From the NCBI GenBank assembly GCA_025964115.1, contig JAOPZM010000251.1, forward strand, positions 1 to 37,558: a DNA stretch of 37,558 nt, written 5' to 3'. This document shows positions 26,019-34,265 of this stretch, one piece after another. The position numbers were made by a program, and so were the translations under genes. The notes under the pieces were generated by a model, which worked only from the letters and a program-made list of their open reading frames with translations, ran no database searches and was not told the origin of the DNA. Positions within the stretch are counted from its first letter, which is position 1. The number at the start of each line of letters is the position of its first letter. The DNA comes from Solirubrobacterales bacterium (GTDB lineage: Bacteria > Actinomycetota > Thermoleophilia > Solirubrobacterales > Solirubrobacteraceae).

Positions 26019-26890
26019 GCGGTGGCGAGGAGTCCGCGACGCACGTCGAGCACGAGATCCGGCTGAACGATCCGCAGACGCTCTACCGGCATTGGGAGGA
26101 CTCGCAGTGGTCACCCTTCGCGATCGATCTCTCCACCGACCGGGCGCAATGGGGCCAGATGGAGGGCGAGGACCGCGATCTGATCTTCTTCGTCCTGTCG
26201 TCGTTGATGGTCGCCGAGGAGCGGATCACGACCAAGTTCTCCGGCCTCGTCGGGGCCTACGGGAGCGAGGAGGAGGCGACGTTCCTCTCGACTCAGCAGG
26301 TCGACGAGGCGCGCCACATGCAGTTCTACGCCCGCTTCCAGGACGAGGTCGTCGCCGCGCCCGATGCCATCGCCGCCCATGTCGAACGGGCACGGGGGCA
26401 GGTATCGGACGCGTTTCGTCAGATCTTCGACGTAGAGCTCGTGCGGGCCCACGAGCGGCTCGTGCAAGAGCCCGCCAGCATGGACGCCAAGGTCCGCTTC
26501 GTCACCCTCTACCACATCATTCTCGAGGCCACCCTCGGCCTCACGAGCTTTAAGTTCACGACCGACCACCTCTCGCGCGAGGCGCTGCTTCCCGGCTTCG
26601 TCGAGGGCTACTCGCGGATCCACCACGATGAGACGCGCCATATCGCCTACGGCGTCTGGTTCCTGCGCGAGGCCGTCCGCTCGCGGCCGGAGAACGCGGA
26701 GACCGTTCGTGAGACGTTGCGCGACCTGCTGCCCTCGGTCGCCGCCTCGCTCGCGCCGCCGGACGCCGGTTCCGGACGGGACTTCGAGGGGATCGGCGCG
26801 AGCAGCGAGAGCATCAGCGCGTTCGCTCTTGGCGGCCTCGAGCGGCGCCTGGAGATAATCGGCGTGCCGCTGAGCTCGATAGTCGCCTGA
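26006..26890 (+). CDS. R2-like diiron/Mn-Fe oxidase (ribonucleotide reductase R2 / R2lox superfamily)
   Basis: WSPFAIDLSTDRAQWGQM; ligand pattern VAEERITTKF, VDEARHMQF, LYHIILEATLGLT, HDETRHIAYGVWF (4 carboxylates, 2 His); GTG start overlaps the arsR end. Confidence 0.85.
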   Translation: MAGLSGGEESATHVEHEIRLNDPQTLYRHWEDSQWSPFAIDLSTDRAQWGQMEGEDRDLIFFVLSSLMVAEERITTKFSGLVGAYGSEEEATFLSTQQVDEARHMQFYARFQDEVVAAPDAIAAHVERARGQVSDAFRQIFDVELVRAHERLVQEPASMDAKVRFVTLYHIILEATLGLTSFKFTTDHLSREALLPGFVEGYSRIHHDETRHIAYGVWFLREAVRSRPENAETVRETLRDLLPSVAASLAPPDAGSGRDFEGIGASSESISAFALGGLERRLEIIGVPLSSIVA

Positions 26891-27294
26891 TGGCTCACGT
26901 CCTCTTCGTGTGCCTCCACAACGCCGGGCGCTCGCAGATCGCTCGCGCGCTGTTCGAGAGAGACGCCGCGCCCCGCCACTCCTCCGAGTCCGCCGGCAGC
27001 ATCGCCGACCCGAACGGTCGTCCGCACCCGGAGGTCGTCGCCGTCATGGCCGAGCTCGGGATCGACATCGCGCAGGCCAGGCCGCGGCGGCTCACGGACG
27101 AGCTCGCCGAGCCTGCGGGCGTGATCGTGACGATGGGCTGCGGCGACTCCTGCCCCTACTTTCCCGGTAAGAGATACGTGGACTGGGAGCTCCCCGATCC
27201 GAAGGGGCAACCGATCGAGGCGGTCCGCGAGACGAGAGATGGGATCGGGCGGCGCGTCACCGAGCTGATCGCAGAGCTCGACGCAGCGGCCTGA
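26890..27294 (+). CDS. arsC: Arsenate reductase / low-MW protein tyrosine phosphatase family
   Basis: VLFVCLHNAGRSQIARALFE P-loop; VTMGCGDSCPYFPGKRYVDWELPDP; ATG overlaps previous TGA (TGATG). Confidence 0.9.
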   Translation: MAHVLFVCLHNAGRSQIARALFERDAAPRHSSESAGSIADPNGRPHPEVVAVMAELGIDIAQARPRRLTDELAEPAGVIVTMGCGDSCPYFPGKRYVDWELPDPKGQPIEAVRETRDGIGRRVTELIAELDAAA

Positions 27295-27345
27295 GCAGCT
27301 AGCGCCCGCGGCCGCCCTCGGGCGAGTCGCGCGCGCTGGCGGCGA

Positions 27346-30300
27346 TCAGCTGTAGGTGAAGTTGTCGGCGGGGGGTTGCCTCAGGCTCGTCACTTTGTTC
27401 ACGATCGCCACCACTTCCACCGTCGCAGCTGCATGCGCCGGGCTCAGCACGGTGCATTCGGTGCTGGAGGTGCAGTTGACGGACGTGCTTCGGGTCGTGC
27501 CGAAGAGGAATTTCGTGCCGGTCGTGCCGGGTGTGAATCCGGTTCCCGTGACGATCACGCTCGTTCCTCCTGCGACCGCGCCCGTGTTGGGGGTGACACC
27601 GGTGATCGTAGCCGCGAATTTGAACAGGTCCGCGCTGGTGGCTGCACTCGTGCCGTATTCAGTAGCCACGCTCACTGCGACCTGCCCCGCCGGCTCCGGT
27701 GGCGTCACGGCCGTGATCGACGTGCTCGAGTTGACGGTGAAGCTGCTCGCCGCCGTGCCGCCGAACCTGACCGCCGTGACACCGACGAAGCTCGAGCCCG
27801 TGATCGTGACCGACGTCCCGCCGCCCACCGGGCCGGTCTTCGTCAAGAGCTTCGTGATCGTCGGCGGCGGAACGTAGGTGAAGCGGTCGGCCGAGCTCAC
27901 GGGGCTCGTGCCGGCCGGCGTAGTGACGCGGACGTCCACCGTGCCGGTCCCGGCCGGGGCACTCGCCGTGATGGAGGTCTCCGAGTTGACGGTGAAGCTG
28001 GTCGCTTCGGCGGTGCCAAACTTGACGGCCGTCGCCCCCGTCAGGTTCGCGCCGCTGATGGTCACCGAGGTACCGGAGAGCGGCGCTTTGTTGGGGCTGA
28101 CGCCGGTGATCACCGGTATCGGTTCGCCGTAGGCGATCATGTGGAAGCCTCCGGCCGAGAGGCTTGCGACCTTGGTGATGCCGGCGACCGCGACGGGCAC
28201 GGCGCTCGGGTTGCCGGTTGCGCCGTTGCCCAGGGTGCCCCACTTGTTGACGCCCCAAGCCATGACGCTGCCCGTGTTCAGCAGAGCGGCACTGTCCTGG
28301 CCGCCCGCTGTGATCGAGCTCACGCCCGACAGTTCGCTCACCGCTACAGGCGCGTCCTGACGAGTTTTGATCGTGCCGTTACCGAGCTCGCCGTAGGCGT
28401 CTTCGCCCCACGCCATCACCGTGCCGCCGCTCACGAGCGCCAGGCCGTGCTGGGCTCCGGCCGCGATCGCCGTCACGCCCGAGAGCCCGCTCACCGAGAT
28501 CGGCACGTCGCTGTTGGGTTCTTCGAAGAGGGGGTTGCCGAGCTGTCCGGATTCGTCGCTGCCCCACGCCTGTACGGTCGCTTTGTTGGTGAGCGCCAGG
28601 CTGAACGCGCCACCGGCGGAGATCGCCGTGACCCCGCTCAGTCCTTTGACGGCCACCGGCACGGTGCTCGCGGCTTTGATCGTGCCGTTGCCCAGCTGTC
28701 CGCTTTCGTCGGCTCCCCATGCCATGACGGTCCCGTTCGACATGAGCGCGAGGCTGTGGTCGCGTCCGGCCGCGATCGCCCGTACGCCGGTCAGCCCTTT
28801 CACGGCCACCGGAACTTCGCTTTCGACCGTGTTGCCCGTGCCCAGCTGGCCGCTTTCGTTGTTGCCCCATGCCATCACGGTGCCGTTCGACATCAGGGCG
28901 AGGCTATGTGTGCCTCCAGCCGCGATCGCCCGCACGCCGGAGAGCCCTTCCGTGGCTACGGGCACTTCGCGCGTCCCGTTGGTGCCGTCGCCGAGCTGGC
29001 CGAATCCGTTGTTGCCCCACGCCATCACGGTGCCGTTGGCCAGAAGCGCGAGGCTGTGCAGCCCGCCCGCAGACACCGCGGTCACGAATTTCAGGTTGCT
29101 CACCGGCAGCGGCACGTCGCTCAGCGCGTTGGCCGTGCCGTCGCCGAGCTGACGCGACAGGTTCTGTCCCCACGCGACCGCGCTGTATTTGGTCGTCGCC
29201 ACGGTCAGCGTGGCAGCGTTCGTCGTCGCATTCCCGGCCGTGTTGGTGAAGACGGCGCGATACTGGTGGCCGCTTTCGGACAGCTGTGGGCTTGCGATCG
29301 CGTACTGGCTCGAGGTCGCTCCCGCGATCGCGCTCCAGGTTCCGCCGCCGTTGATAGAGACCTGCCACTGCACCGTGGGTGTGGGGAAGCCCGAGGCCGC
29401 CGCTTCGAACGTGGCGCTTTCGCCGACCTGGACGGTCGTGCTGACCGGATCGAGCGTCACCGTCGGCGGGGCGTAGACGGTCAGGGTGGCGGCGTTGCTC
29501 GTCGCCGTGGCTGCGGCGTTCGTGAACACGGCGCGGTATTGGTTGCCGTCTTCTGAGAACTGGGCGTTGGTGATCGTGAGCTTGGTCGCCGTGGCGCCCG
29601 CGATAGCGCTCCAGGTGCCGCCACCGTCGCTCGAGACTTCCCACTGCACGGTCGGCGTCGGGAATCCCGTCGCCGTCGCTTCGAACGTCGCGGTCTGCCC
29701 TTCGATGACCGTGGTGCTCGTGGGCTGTTTCGTCACGCTGGGTGCCTGATGGACGGTCAGGGTCGCCGCGCTGCTCGTCGCTTTGCCCCCCGCGTTCGCG
29801 AAGACGGCACGGAACTCGTGGCCGTCTTCGGAGATCTGCGTTTTCGCGATCGTGAGCGTGGCCGCGGTTGCGCCCGAGATCGCGGTCCAGGTGCTTCCGT
29901 GGTTGGTCGAGAGTTCCCATTGCACGGTCGGCGTCGGGGATCCCGTCGCGACCGCTTCGAACGTGGCGCTTTCGCCTGCTTCGACGGTCTTGCTGGTCGG
30001 GTTCTGTGTCACCGCGGGCGGGATGTGGACCGTCAGGGTGGCGGCGTTGCTCGTCGCCGTGGCTGCGGCGTTCGTGAACACGGCGCGGTATTGGTTGCCG
30101 TCTTCTGAGAACTGGGCGCTGGTGATCGTGAGCTTGTTCGCCGTGGCTCCTTCGATCGGGCTCCAGGTGCCGCCGCCGTCGCTCGAGACTTCCCATTGGA
30201 CGGTCGGCGCCGGGAATCCCGATGCGGTCGCTTCGAACACGGCGGTCTGGCCTTCGTTGACCGTCTGCGAGGTGGGCTGCTTGGTCACGGCGGGCGCCTT

Positions 30301-31056
30301 CTGCACGGTGAGCGTGGCCGCTTCGCTGAACACCCCTGCGGTGTTGGCCGCGTTCTTGAAGACCGCCCGGTACTGATGCCCGCTGATGGTCGTTTTGGCG
30401 CCGGTGATGGTCAGCTGGTCAGAGGTCGCCCCGGCGATGTTGGCCCAGTTGGCCCCGCCGTTCGACGACGTCTGCCACTGGACGGTCGGTGTGGGGACTC
30501 CCGAGGCCGTGGCTTCGAAGACCGCGTTCTGGCCTTCTTCGACGGTCACGTTCGCCGGTTGTTTGGTGACGACCGGCGCCTTCTGCACGGTGAGGATGGC
30601 CGCTTTGGTCGTGGCTTGGCCCACGCTGTTCGTGAAGACCGCCCGGAACTGGTACCCGCTTTCGGAGGTCGTGGTGCTCGCGATCGTGTACGGGCTTGCG
30701 GTGGCTCCTTCGATCTGGGTCCACGTCACGCCGCCGTTCGTCGAGATTTCCCATTGGATCGTCGGCGTGGGGACGCCTGAGGCGGTGGCCGTGAAGCTCG
30801 CGCTCTGGCCTTCTTCGACCGTGATCGAGAGCGGCTGTTTGGTCACGGCCGGAGCTTTGTTCGTCGTCGCGGCAGCGCTCGCGCGGGAGGGCCTCGCTCC
30901 GGCCGAGCCGCTCAGTAGACCCGAGAGCAGGACGACCGCGAGCAAGGCGAGGAGCAGGAGGCGAGTCGCGGCCACGCAGCACGCGGCGCGCAGGCCGGCA
31001 CCGGCGCCCGCGGCGTTGCCGACTGATCCGCTCCCCCTGGCAGTCCTGTAGGACAT
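27346..31056 (-). CDS. Large secreted/surface protein: signal/TM, six Ig-like repeats, seven RCC1 blades, three IPT/TIG domains
   Basis: Six repeats of AxxVTKQPxSxTVxEGQxAxFEATASGxPxPTVQWExSxxGGxTW; seven ..LALMSNGTVMAWGNNxxGQLGxGT..; three ITGVSPNxGxxxGGTSVTITGxxFxGxTAVxFG. Confidence 0.92.
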   Translation of the reverse strand: MSYRTARGSGSVGNAAGAGAGLRAACCVAATRLLLLALLAVVLLSGLLSGSAGARPSRASAAATTNKAPAVTKQPLSITVEEGQSASFTATASGVPTPTIQWEISTNGGVTWTQIEGATASPYTIASTTTSESGYQFRAVFTNSVGQATTKAAILTVQKAPVVTKQPANVTVEEGQNAVFEATASGVPTPTVQWQTSSNGGANWANIAGATSDQLTITGAKTTISGHQYRAVFKNAANTAGVFSEAATLTVQKAPAVTKQPTSQTVNEGQTAVFEATASGFPAPTVQWEVSSDGGGTWSPIEGATANKLTITSAQFSEDGNQYRAVFTNAAATATSNAATLTVHIPPAVTQNPTSKTVEAGESATFEAVATGSPTPTVQWELSTNHGSTWTAISGATAATLTIAKTQISEDGHEFRAVFANAGGKATSSAATLTVHQAPSVTKQPTSTTVIEGQTATFEATATGFPTPTVQWEVSSDGGGTWSAIAGATATKLTITNAQFSEDGNQYRAVFTNAAATATSNAATLTVYAPPTVTLDPVSTTVQVGESATFEAAASGFPTPTVQWQVSINGGGTWSAIAGATSSQYAIASPQLSESGHQYRAVFTNTAGNATTNAATLTVATTKYSAVAWGQNLSRQLGDGTANALSDVPLPVSNLKFVTAVSAGGLHSLALLANGTVMAWGNNGFGQLGDGTNGTREVPVATEGLSGVRAIAAGGTHSLALMSNGTVMAWGNNESGQLGTGNTVESEVPVAVKGLTGVRAIAAGRDHSLALMSNGTVMAWGADESGQLGNGTIKAASTVPVAVKGLSGVTAISAGGAFSLALTNKATVQAWGSDESGQLGNPLFEEPNSDVPISVSGLSGVTAIAAGAQHGLALVSGGTVMAWGEDAYGELGNGTIKTRQDAPVAVSELSGVSSITAGGQDSAALLNTGSVMAWGVNKWGTLGNGATGNPSAVPVAVAGITKVASLSAGGFHMIAYGEPIPVITGVSPNKAPLSGTSVTISGANLTGATAVKFGTAEATSFTVNSETSITASAPAGTGTVDVRVTTPAGTSPVSSADRFTYVPPPTITKLLTKTGPVGGGTSVTITGSSFVGVTAVRFGGTAASSFTVNSSTSITAVTPPEPAGQVAVSVATEYGTSAATSADLFKFAATITGVTPNTGAVAGGTSVIVTGTGFTPGTTGTKFLFGTTRSTSVNCTSSTECTVLSPAHAAATVEVVAIVNKVTSLRQPPADNFTYS
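29480..30118 (-). repeat. Two identical 87-nt blocks (29480-29566 and 30032-30118) inside the Ig-repeat region
   Basis: Direct comparison: identical gtcagggtggcggcg...ttctgagaactgggcg; offset 552 bp (184 codons, two Ig modules). Confidence 0.9.
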
Positions 31057-31462
31057 CCCGTCTCCCTCGATCGCCTACCGGCCCGCCGTACGCCGACCGG
31101 TTCCCCCCGCTCGCTGCCGGCCGAACACGCTACCGGTACATACGACCATGGTCAAGGCGACCATGCATGGGCCATCGAGCCGCCGCGCGCGGATGGCGTC
31201 CGGGGCTTCGCGCGGCGCTGCGGGAGGGGGCCGGCACGGGCGTGAACGCCCTGTAAACACGGGCAATATCGTGTTCAAACCGGTCCAACATCCAACTTTG
31301 GATTCGCGCGAAATCCCGTCCGCATCCGTGATAAGGTTCGCGCCTACGTCCTCCACGATGGACGGGGGAAGCAGGCCCGGAGCCGCACAGCGGGTCGGGG
31401 ATGGGACGGTGGCTGGACACATAGTCGCCCATGATGAGGCGACCGGTAACTAGGGAGAGACC

Positions 31463-32248
31463 ATGAGAAACATCAGGTTGGTTGGTGGCCTCGCCGCCGC
31501 GGTGTGCGTGCTCGCTGTTGGTGCGGCGCCTGCGATGGCCCACCAGTTCGTGGCGAGCAAGACCGGCAAAACGGCTGGGCGGGGCTTCGAAGAAATCATC
31601 GTCGAAAAAGGCGTGGCGCCGGAATTCGAACCCGCGCGTATGCAGGAATGGAGGCTCGGAGCCTTCCGGATCCTCTGCTACAAGGCCACGGGGGCCGGCG
31701 AAGTCACGGAAGGCGGGTCCGAAACCTTCACGACGACGACCAAATACTCGAAATGCGGCTGGTACCCGCAGGCCACGAACACGCTCCACGTCGGGGCCGG
31801 CTTCAGCAAAACGGGCATCCAGGTGATCTACCACGCCAACGGCTACACCGAAGCGGTCGGCAATGGCGAAGGCGAAGAATACGAATTCAAAAAAGCCGAA
31901 GTGCTCGAAACTTCGGCCTTCATCAAAATCTCCTCGACGAAACTGTGCAAGATCGTGATTCCCGCGCAGACGATTCCCGTCAGGGCGATCAGCCACCCCG
32001 GAGAAGAATTCTCGTCGGCGGTGTTCAGCAACACCGAATTCGAACTGAAAACGGGCGTGTTCCAGAAACGGCTCGTGATCCAGAACGAATTCAAGAAAAT
32101 GAAATTCAAATACGCAGGCGAAGAAACGCAATGCACGAGCGCGCCTGAATTCGAAAAACTGTCTGAAGAAGGCGGCGGCGGCTCGGCCGGCGTCTACAAA
32201 GGCAGCCTCGAAGAGCGCCTTGTAGGAGGCAGCCTGAGCTGGGAATAG
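31463..32248 (+). CDS. Secreted protein of unknown function (four Cys in predicted mature chain)
   Basis: SD gggaga + ATG; signal peptide MRNIRLVGGLAAAVCVLAVGAAPAMA; followed by a strong terminator. Confidence 0.85.
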   Translation: MRNIRLVGGLAAAVCVLAVGAAPAMAHQFVASKTGKTAGRGFEEIIVEKGVAPEFEPARMQEWRLGAFRILCYKATGAGEVTEGGSETFTTTTKYSKCGWYPQATNTLHVGAGFSKTGIQVIYHANGYTEAVGNGEGEEYEFKKAEVLETSAFIKISSTKLCKIVIPAQTIPVRAISHPGEEFSSAVFSNTEFELKTGVFQKRLVIQNEFKKMKFKYAGEETQCTSAPEFEKLSEEGGGGSAGVYKGSLEERLVGGSLSWE

Positions 32249-32277
32249 CCTCGCTCTGAAGTAACTCGTGCACGAAG

Positions 32278-32309
32278 GGAGCGGGCGCCATCGGCGCCCG
32301 CTCCTTTTT
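32278..32309 (+). terminator. Rho-independent terminator
   Basis: GGAGCGGGCGCC-ATC-GGCGCCCGCTCC followed by TTTTT; 12-bp perfect stem. Confidence 0.92.
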
Positions 32310-32403
32310 CTTCGCTCGAGCCGCCCCGCGCCGGGGGAGCAGGCTCATGCGCCTGGGTTCAGAGAGGGCGCGCCGTGGGCCCGGGACCGGGGCCCGGGAC
32401 CGC

Positions 32404-34164
32404 TCAGCGGTGATCCAGCACGGGCAGGCTCTGCCCGGCGTCCTTGGAGCGGTACATCGCGGCGTCGGAGCGCCTGACCAGCTCTTCGGCCGTGGTCGCA
32501 TCGGAGCTCGTGCACGCGACGCCCACGCTCGCTCCGAGCTTGACCGTGCCGCATGACAGATCGAAGGGACGGCGCAGTGACTCGCAGATCCGCTGGGCGA
32601 CGCGCATCGCGATGTGCTGGCCCGGGATGTCCCGCAGCACGACGAGGAACTCGTCTCCGCCCAAGCGTCCCACCTCGTCGTTGGCGCGACTTGCCACCTT
32701 CAGGCGCTCGGCGACCAGCGTCAGAAGCTCATCGCCCGCCGCGTGGCCGAGGGTGTCGTTGACAGGCTTGAAGTTGTCGAGATCTACGTACACGACCGCC
32801 GTCTCGGGTGAGCCCTCGAGGTCGAGCTCCTGCTGGAGGGCCTGCAGGATCGACGAGCGGTTGTGGCAGCGGGTGAGCGCGTCGAAGGTCGCGCGTTTCT
32901 CGAGCTCCCGGCGGGCGCGGGCGCTTTCGGTGACGTCGAGGACGCACGTGATCGCACCGTTGACCTCGCCGCTGGGCTTCAGCAGTGCCCGCACGCTCAA
33001 AAGGGCGCGCCGCCACACTCCCGACCGCAGCACGATGTCGACCTCCACGTCCCGGTCGACGCCGGTCTCGAGGACCTCGCCGAGCGCGGCGTCGAAGCTC
33101 GCCGTCCCCTCGTCGGTCAACGTCCGCAGGATCGTGGCGGCGGGCGGCCTGGCTGCGCGGCCGTTCTCGCCGGAGTCGGGTCCCTGCGTGCGGGCGTCGT
33201 GCTCCAGGGGCTCGGATCCATGCAGGATCTCGAGCAGGCGGGCGTTGCTGTAGACCACGTCGCGCTCGACGTCGAGATGCAGGAGTCCAACGGGCATCGC
33301 GTCGGTGAGGCGGCGCAGCAGCTCCTCGCGCTCCTGCAGCGCTTCCTGGGCGCTCATCTCGGCCGAGACGTCGATCAGCTCGACGAGCACGTAGTTGCGG
33401 TCGGGCTCGTTGAGGAAGTTGTGCAGGGTCGTGTCGACCCACATCCAGCTCCCGTCCTTGCGCCTGCGCCGCAGCCGCGTCTGCTGGGCGCGGCGCGTGG
33501 CGAGCACCGTCAGCCAGCCCTCGACGGCGCGGCCCTGGTCATCGGGATGGATCTGGTCGAGCACCGAGTTGCCGATCAGCTCCTCGGCCGTGTAGCCGAA
33601 CATCTGGGTGAAGGCCTCGTCGCACTCGAGCACCCTCGCGCCCTCGTCCTCCAGCAGCGTGGAGAAGCGACACGTCGCCGGTGCGACCTCCGGAATCTCG
33701 CCGGACTCGTCGGGCTGCTCGGCGCTCGGAAGGATCACGCACAGCACCGCGTCATGGATCTCGCGGACGTCGAGGAAATTCAGCGTCACCCACGTCGTCG
33801 GCCTGTCGAGCATGCGGACGGGGCCCGCCGCCGCGCCCTCCTCCTGTGCCCGCAGCCAGAGCTCGACGACTTTTTTGCGGTCCTCTGCGACCACGCCATC
33901 GATCACCGCGCGACCCTCGATCGCCGCCTGGCCCCACAGGCCCACCGACTGCGGCACGGGGACGATCAGCCCGTTGCTCGAGAGTCCGCACACCAGCGCA
34001 TCGGGGTGCTCGCGCAGGAGGGCCTCCGCGGCCCGCGCGACATTCTCGGGCTCATCGCGACTCCCAGCCGAGCTGGACATCGGCGTTGAAGGCGGCGGAT
34101 CGGAGACTGGGCTGGAAGGCGATGGCTGCATGGCAGCAAAAACTCTCTGCGAAACATCGGTCAC
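32404..34164 (-). CDS. PAS-domain diguanylate cyclase (GGDEF)
   Basis: PAS-like CRFSTLLEDEGARVLECDEAFTQMFGYTAEELIG; GRLGGDEFLVVLRD with RAND I-site; start uncertain. Confidence 0.92.
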   Translation of the reverse strand: MTDVSQRVFAAMQPSPSSPVSDPPPSTPMSSSAGSRDEPENVARAAEALLREHPDALVCGLSSNGLIVPVPQSVGLWGQAAIEGRAVIDGVVAEDRKKVVELWLRAQEEGAAAGPVRMLDRPTTWVTLNFLDVREIHDAVLCVILPSAEQPDESGEIPEVAPATCRFSTLLEDEGARVLECDEAFTQMFGYTAEELIGNSVLDQIHPDDQGRAVEGWLTVLATRRAQQTRLRRRRKDGSWMWVDTTLHNFLNEPDRNYVLVELIDVSAEMSAQEALQEREELLRRLTDAMPVGLLHLDVERDVVYSNARLLEILHGSEPLEHDARTQGPDSGENGRAARPPAATILRTLTDEGTASFDAALGEVLETGVDRDVEVDIVLRSGVWRRALLSVRALLKPSGEVNGAITCVLDVTESARARRELEKRATFDALTRCHNRSSILQALQQELDLEGSPETAVVYVDLDNFKPVNDTLGHAAGDELLTLVAERLKVASRANDEVGRLGGDEFLVVLRDIPGQHIAMRVAQRICESLRRPFDLSCGTVKLGASVGVACTSSDATTAEELVRRSDAAMYRSKDAGQSLPVLDHR

Positions 34165-34265
34165 CTGACGGAGGCTGGTTGAGCCGCCGGCGGCCCAATG
34201 GACGGTTGGCGGATGGCCGATTCGGCCCCGGCCCGGGCCCGCGGCGCGGGCGCCGCCGCCGAGGC

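Noticed and set aside
26006-26890. Annotating the R2-like gene as a bona fide nrdB/nrdF
   Set aside because: No large RNR subunit or nrdI/nrdH nearby; operon context is arsR/arsC, so a specific nrd symbol is not supported
27376-29556. 726-aa plus-strand ORF and 28904..30196 (430 aa, minus, other frame)
   Set aside because: Arg/Gly/Asp-rich shadow ORFs of the repetitive Ig/RCC1 gene in high-GC DNA; no family motifs
28100-30900. Regularly spaced repeats resembling a CRISPR or satellite array
   Set aside because: Periodicity is explained by in-frame Ig and RCC1 protein repeats of about 90 and 50 codons; no short identical repeats with unique spacers and no cas genes
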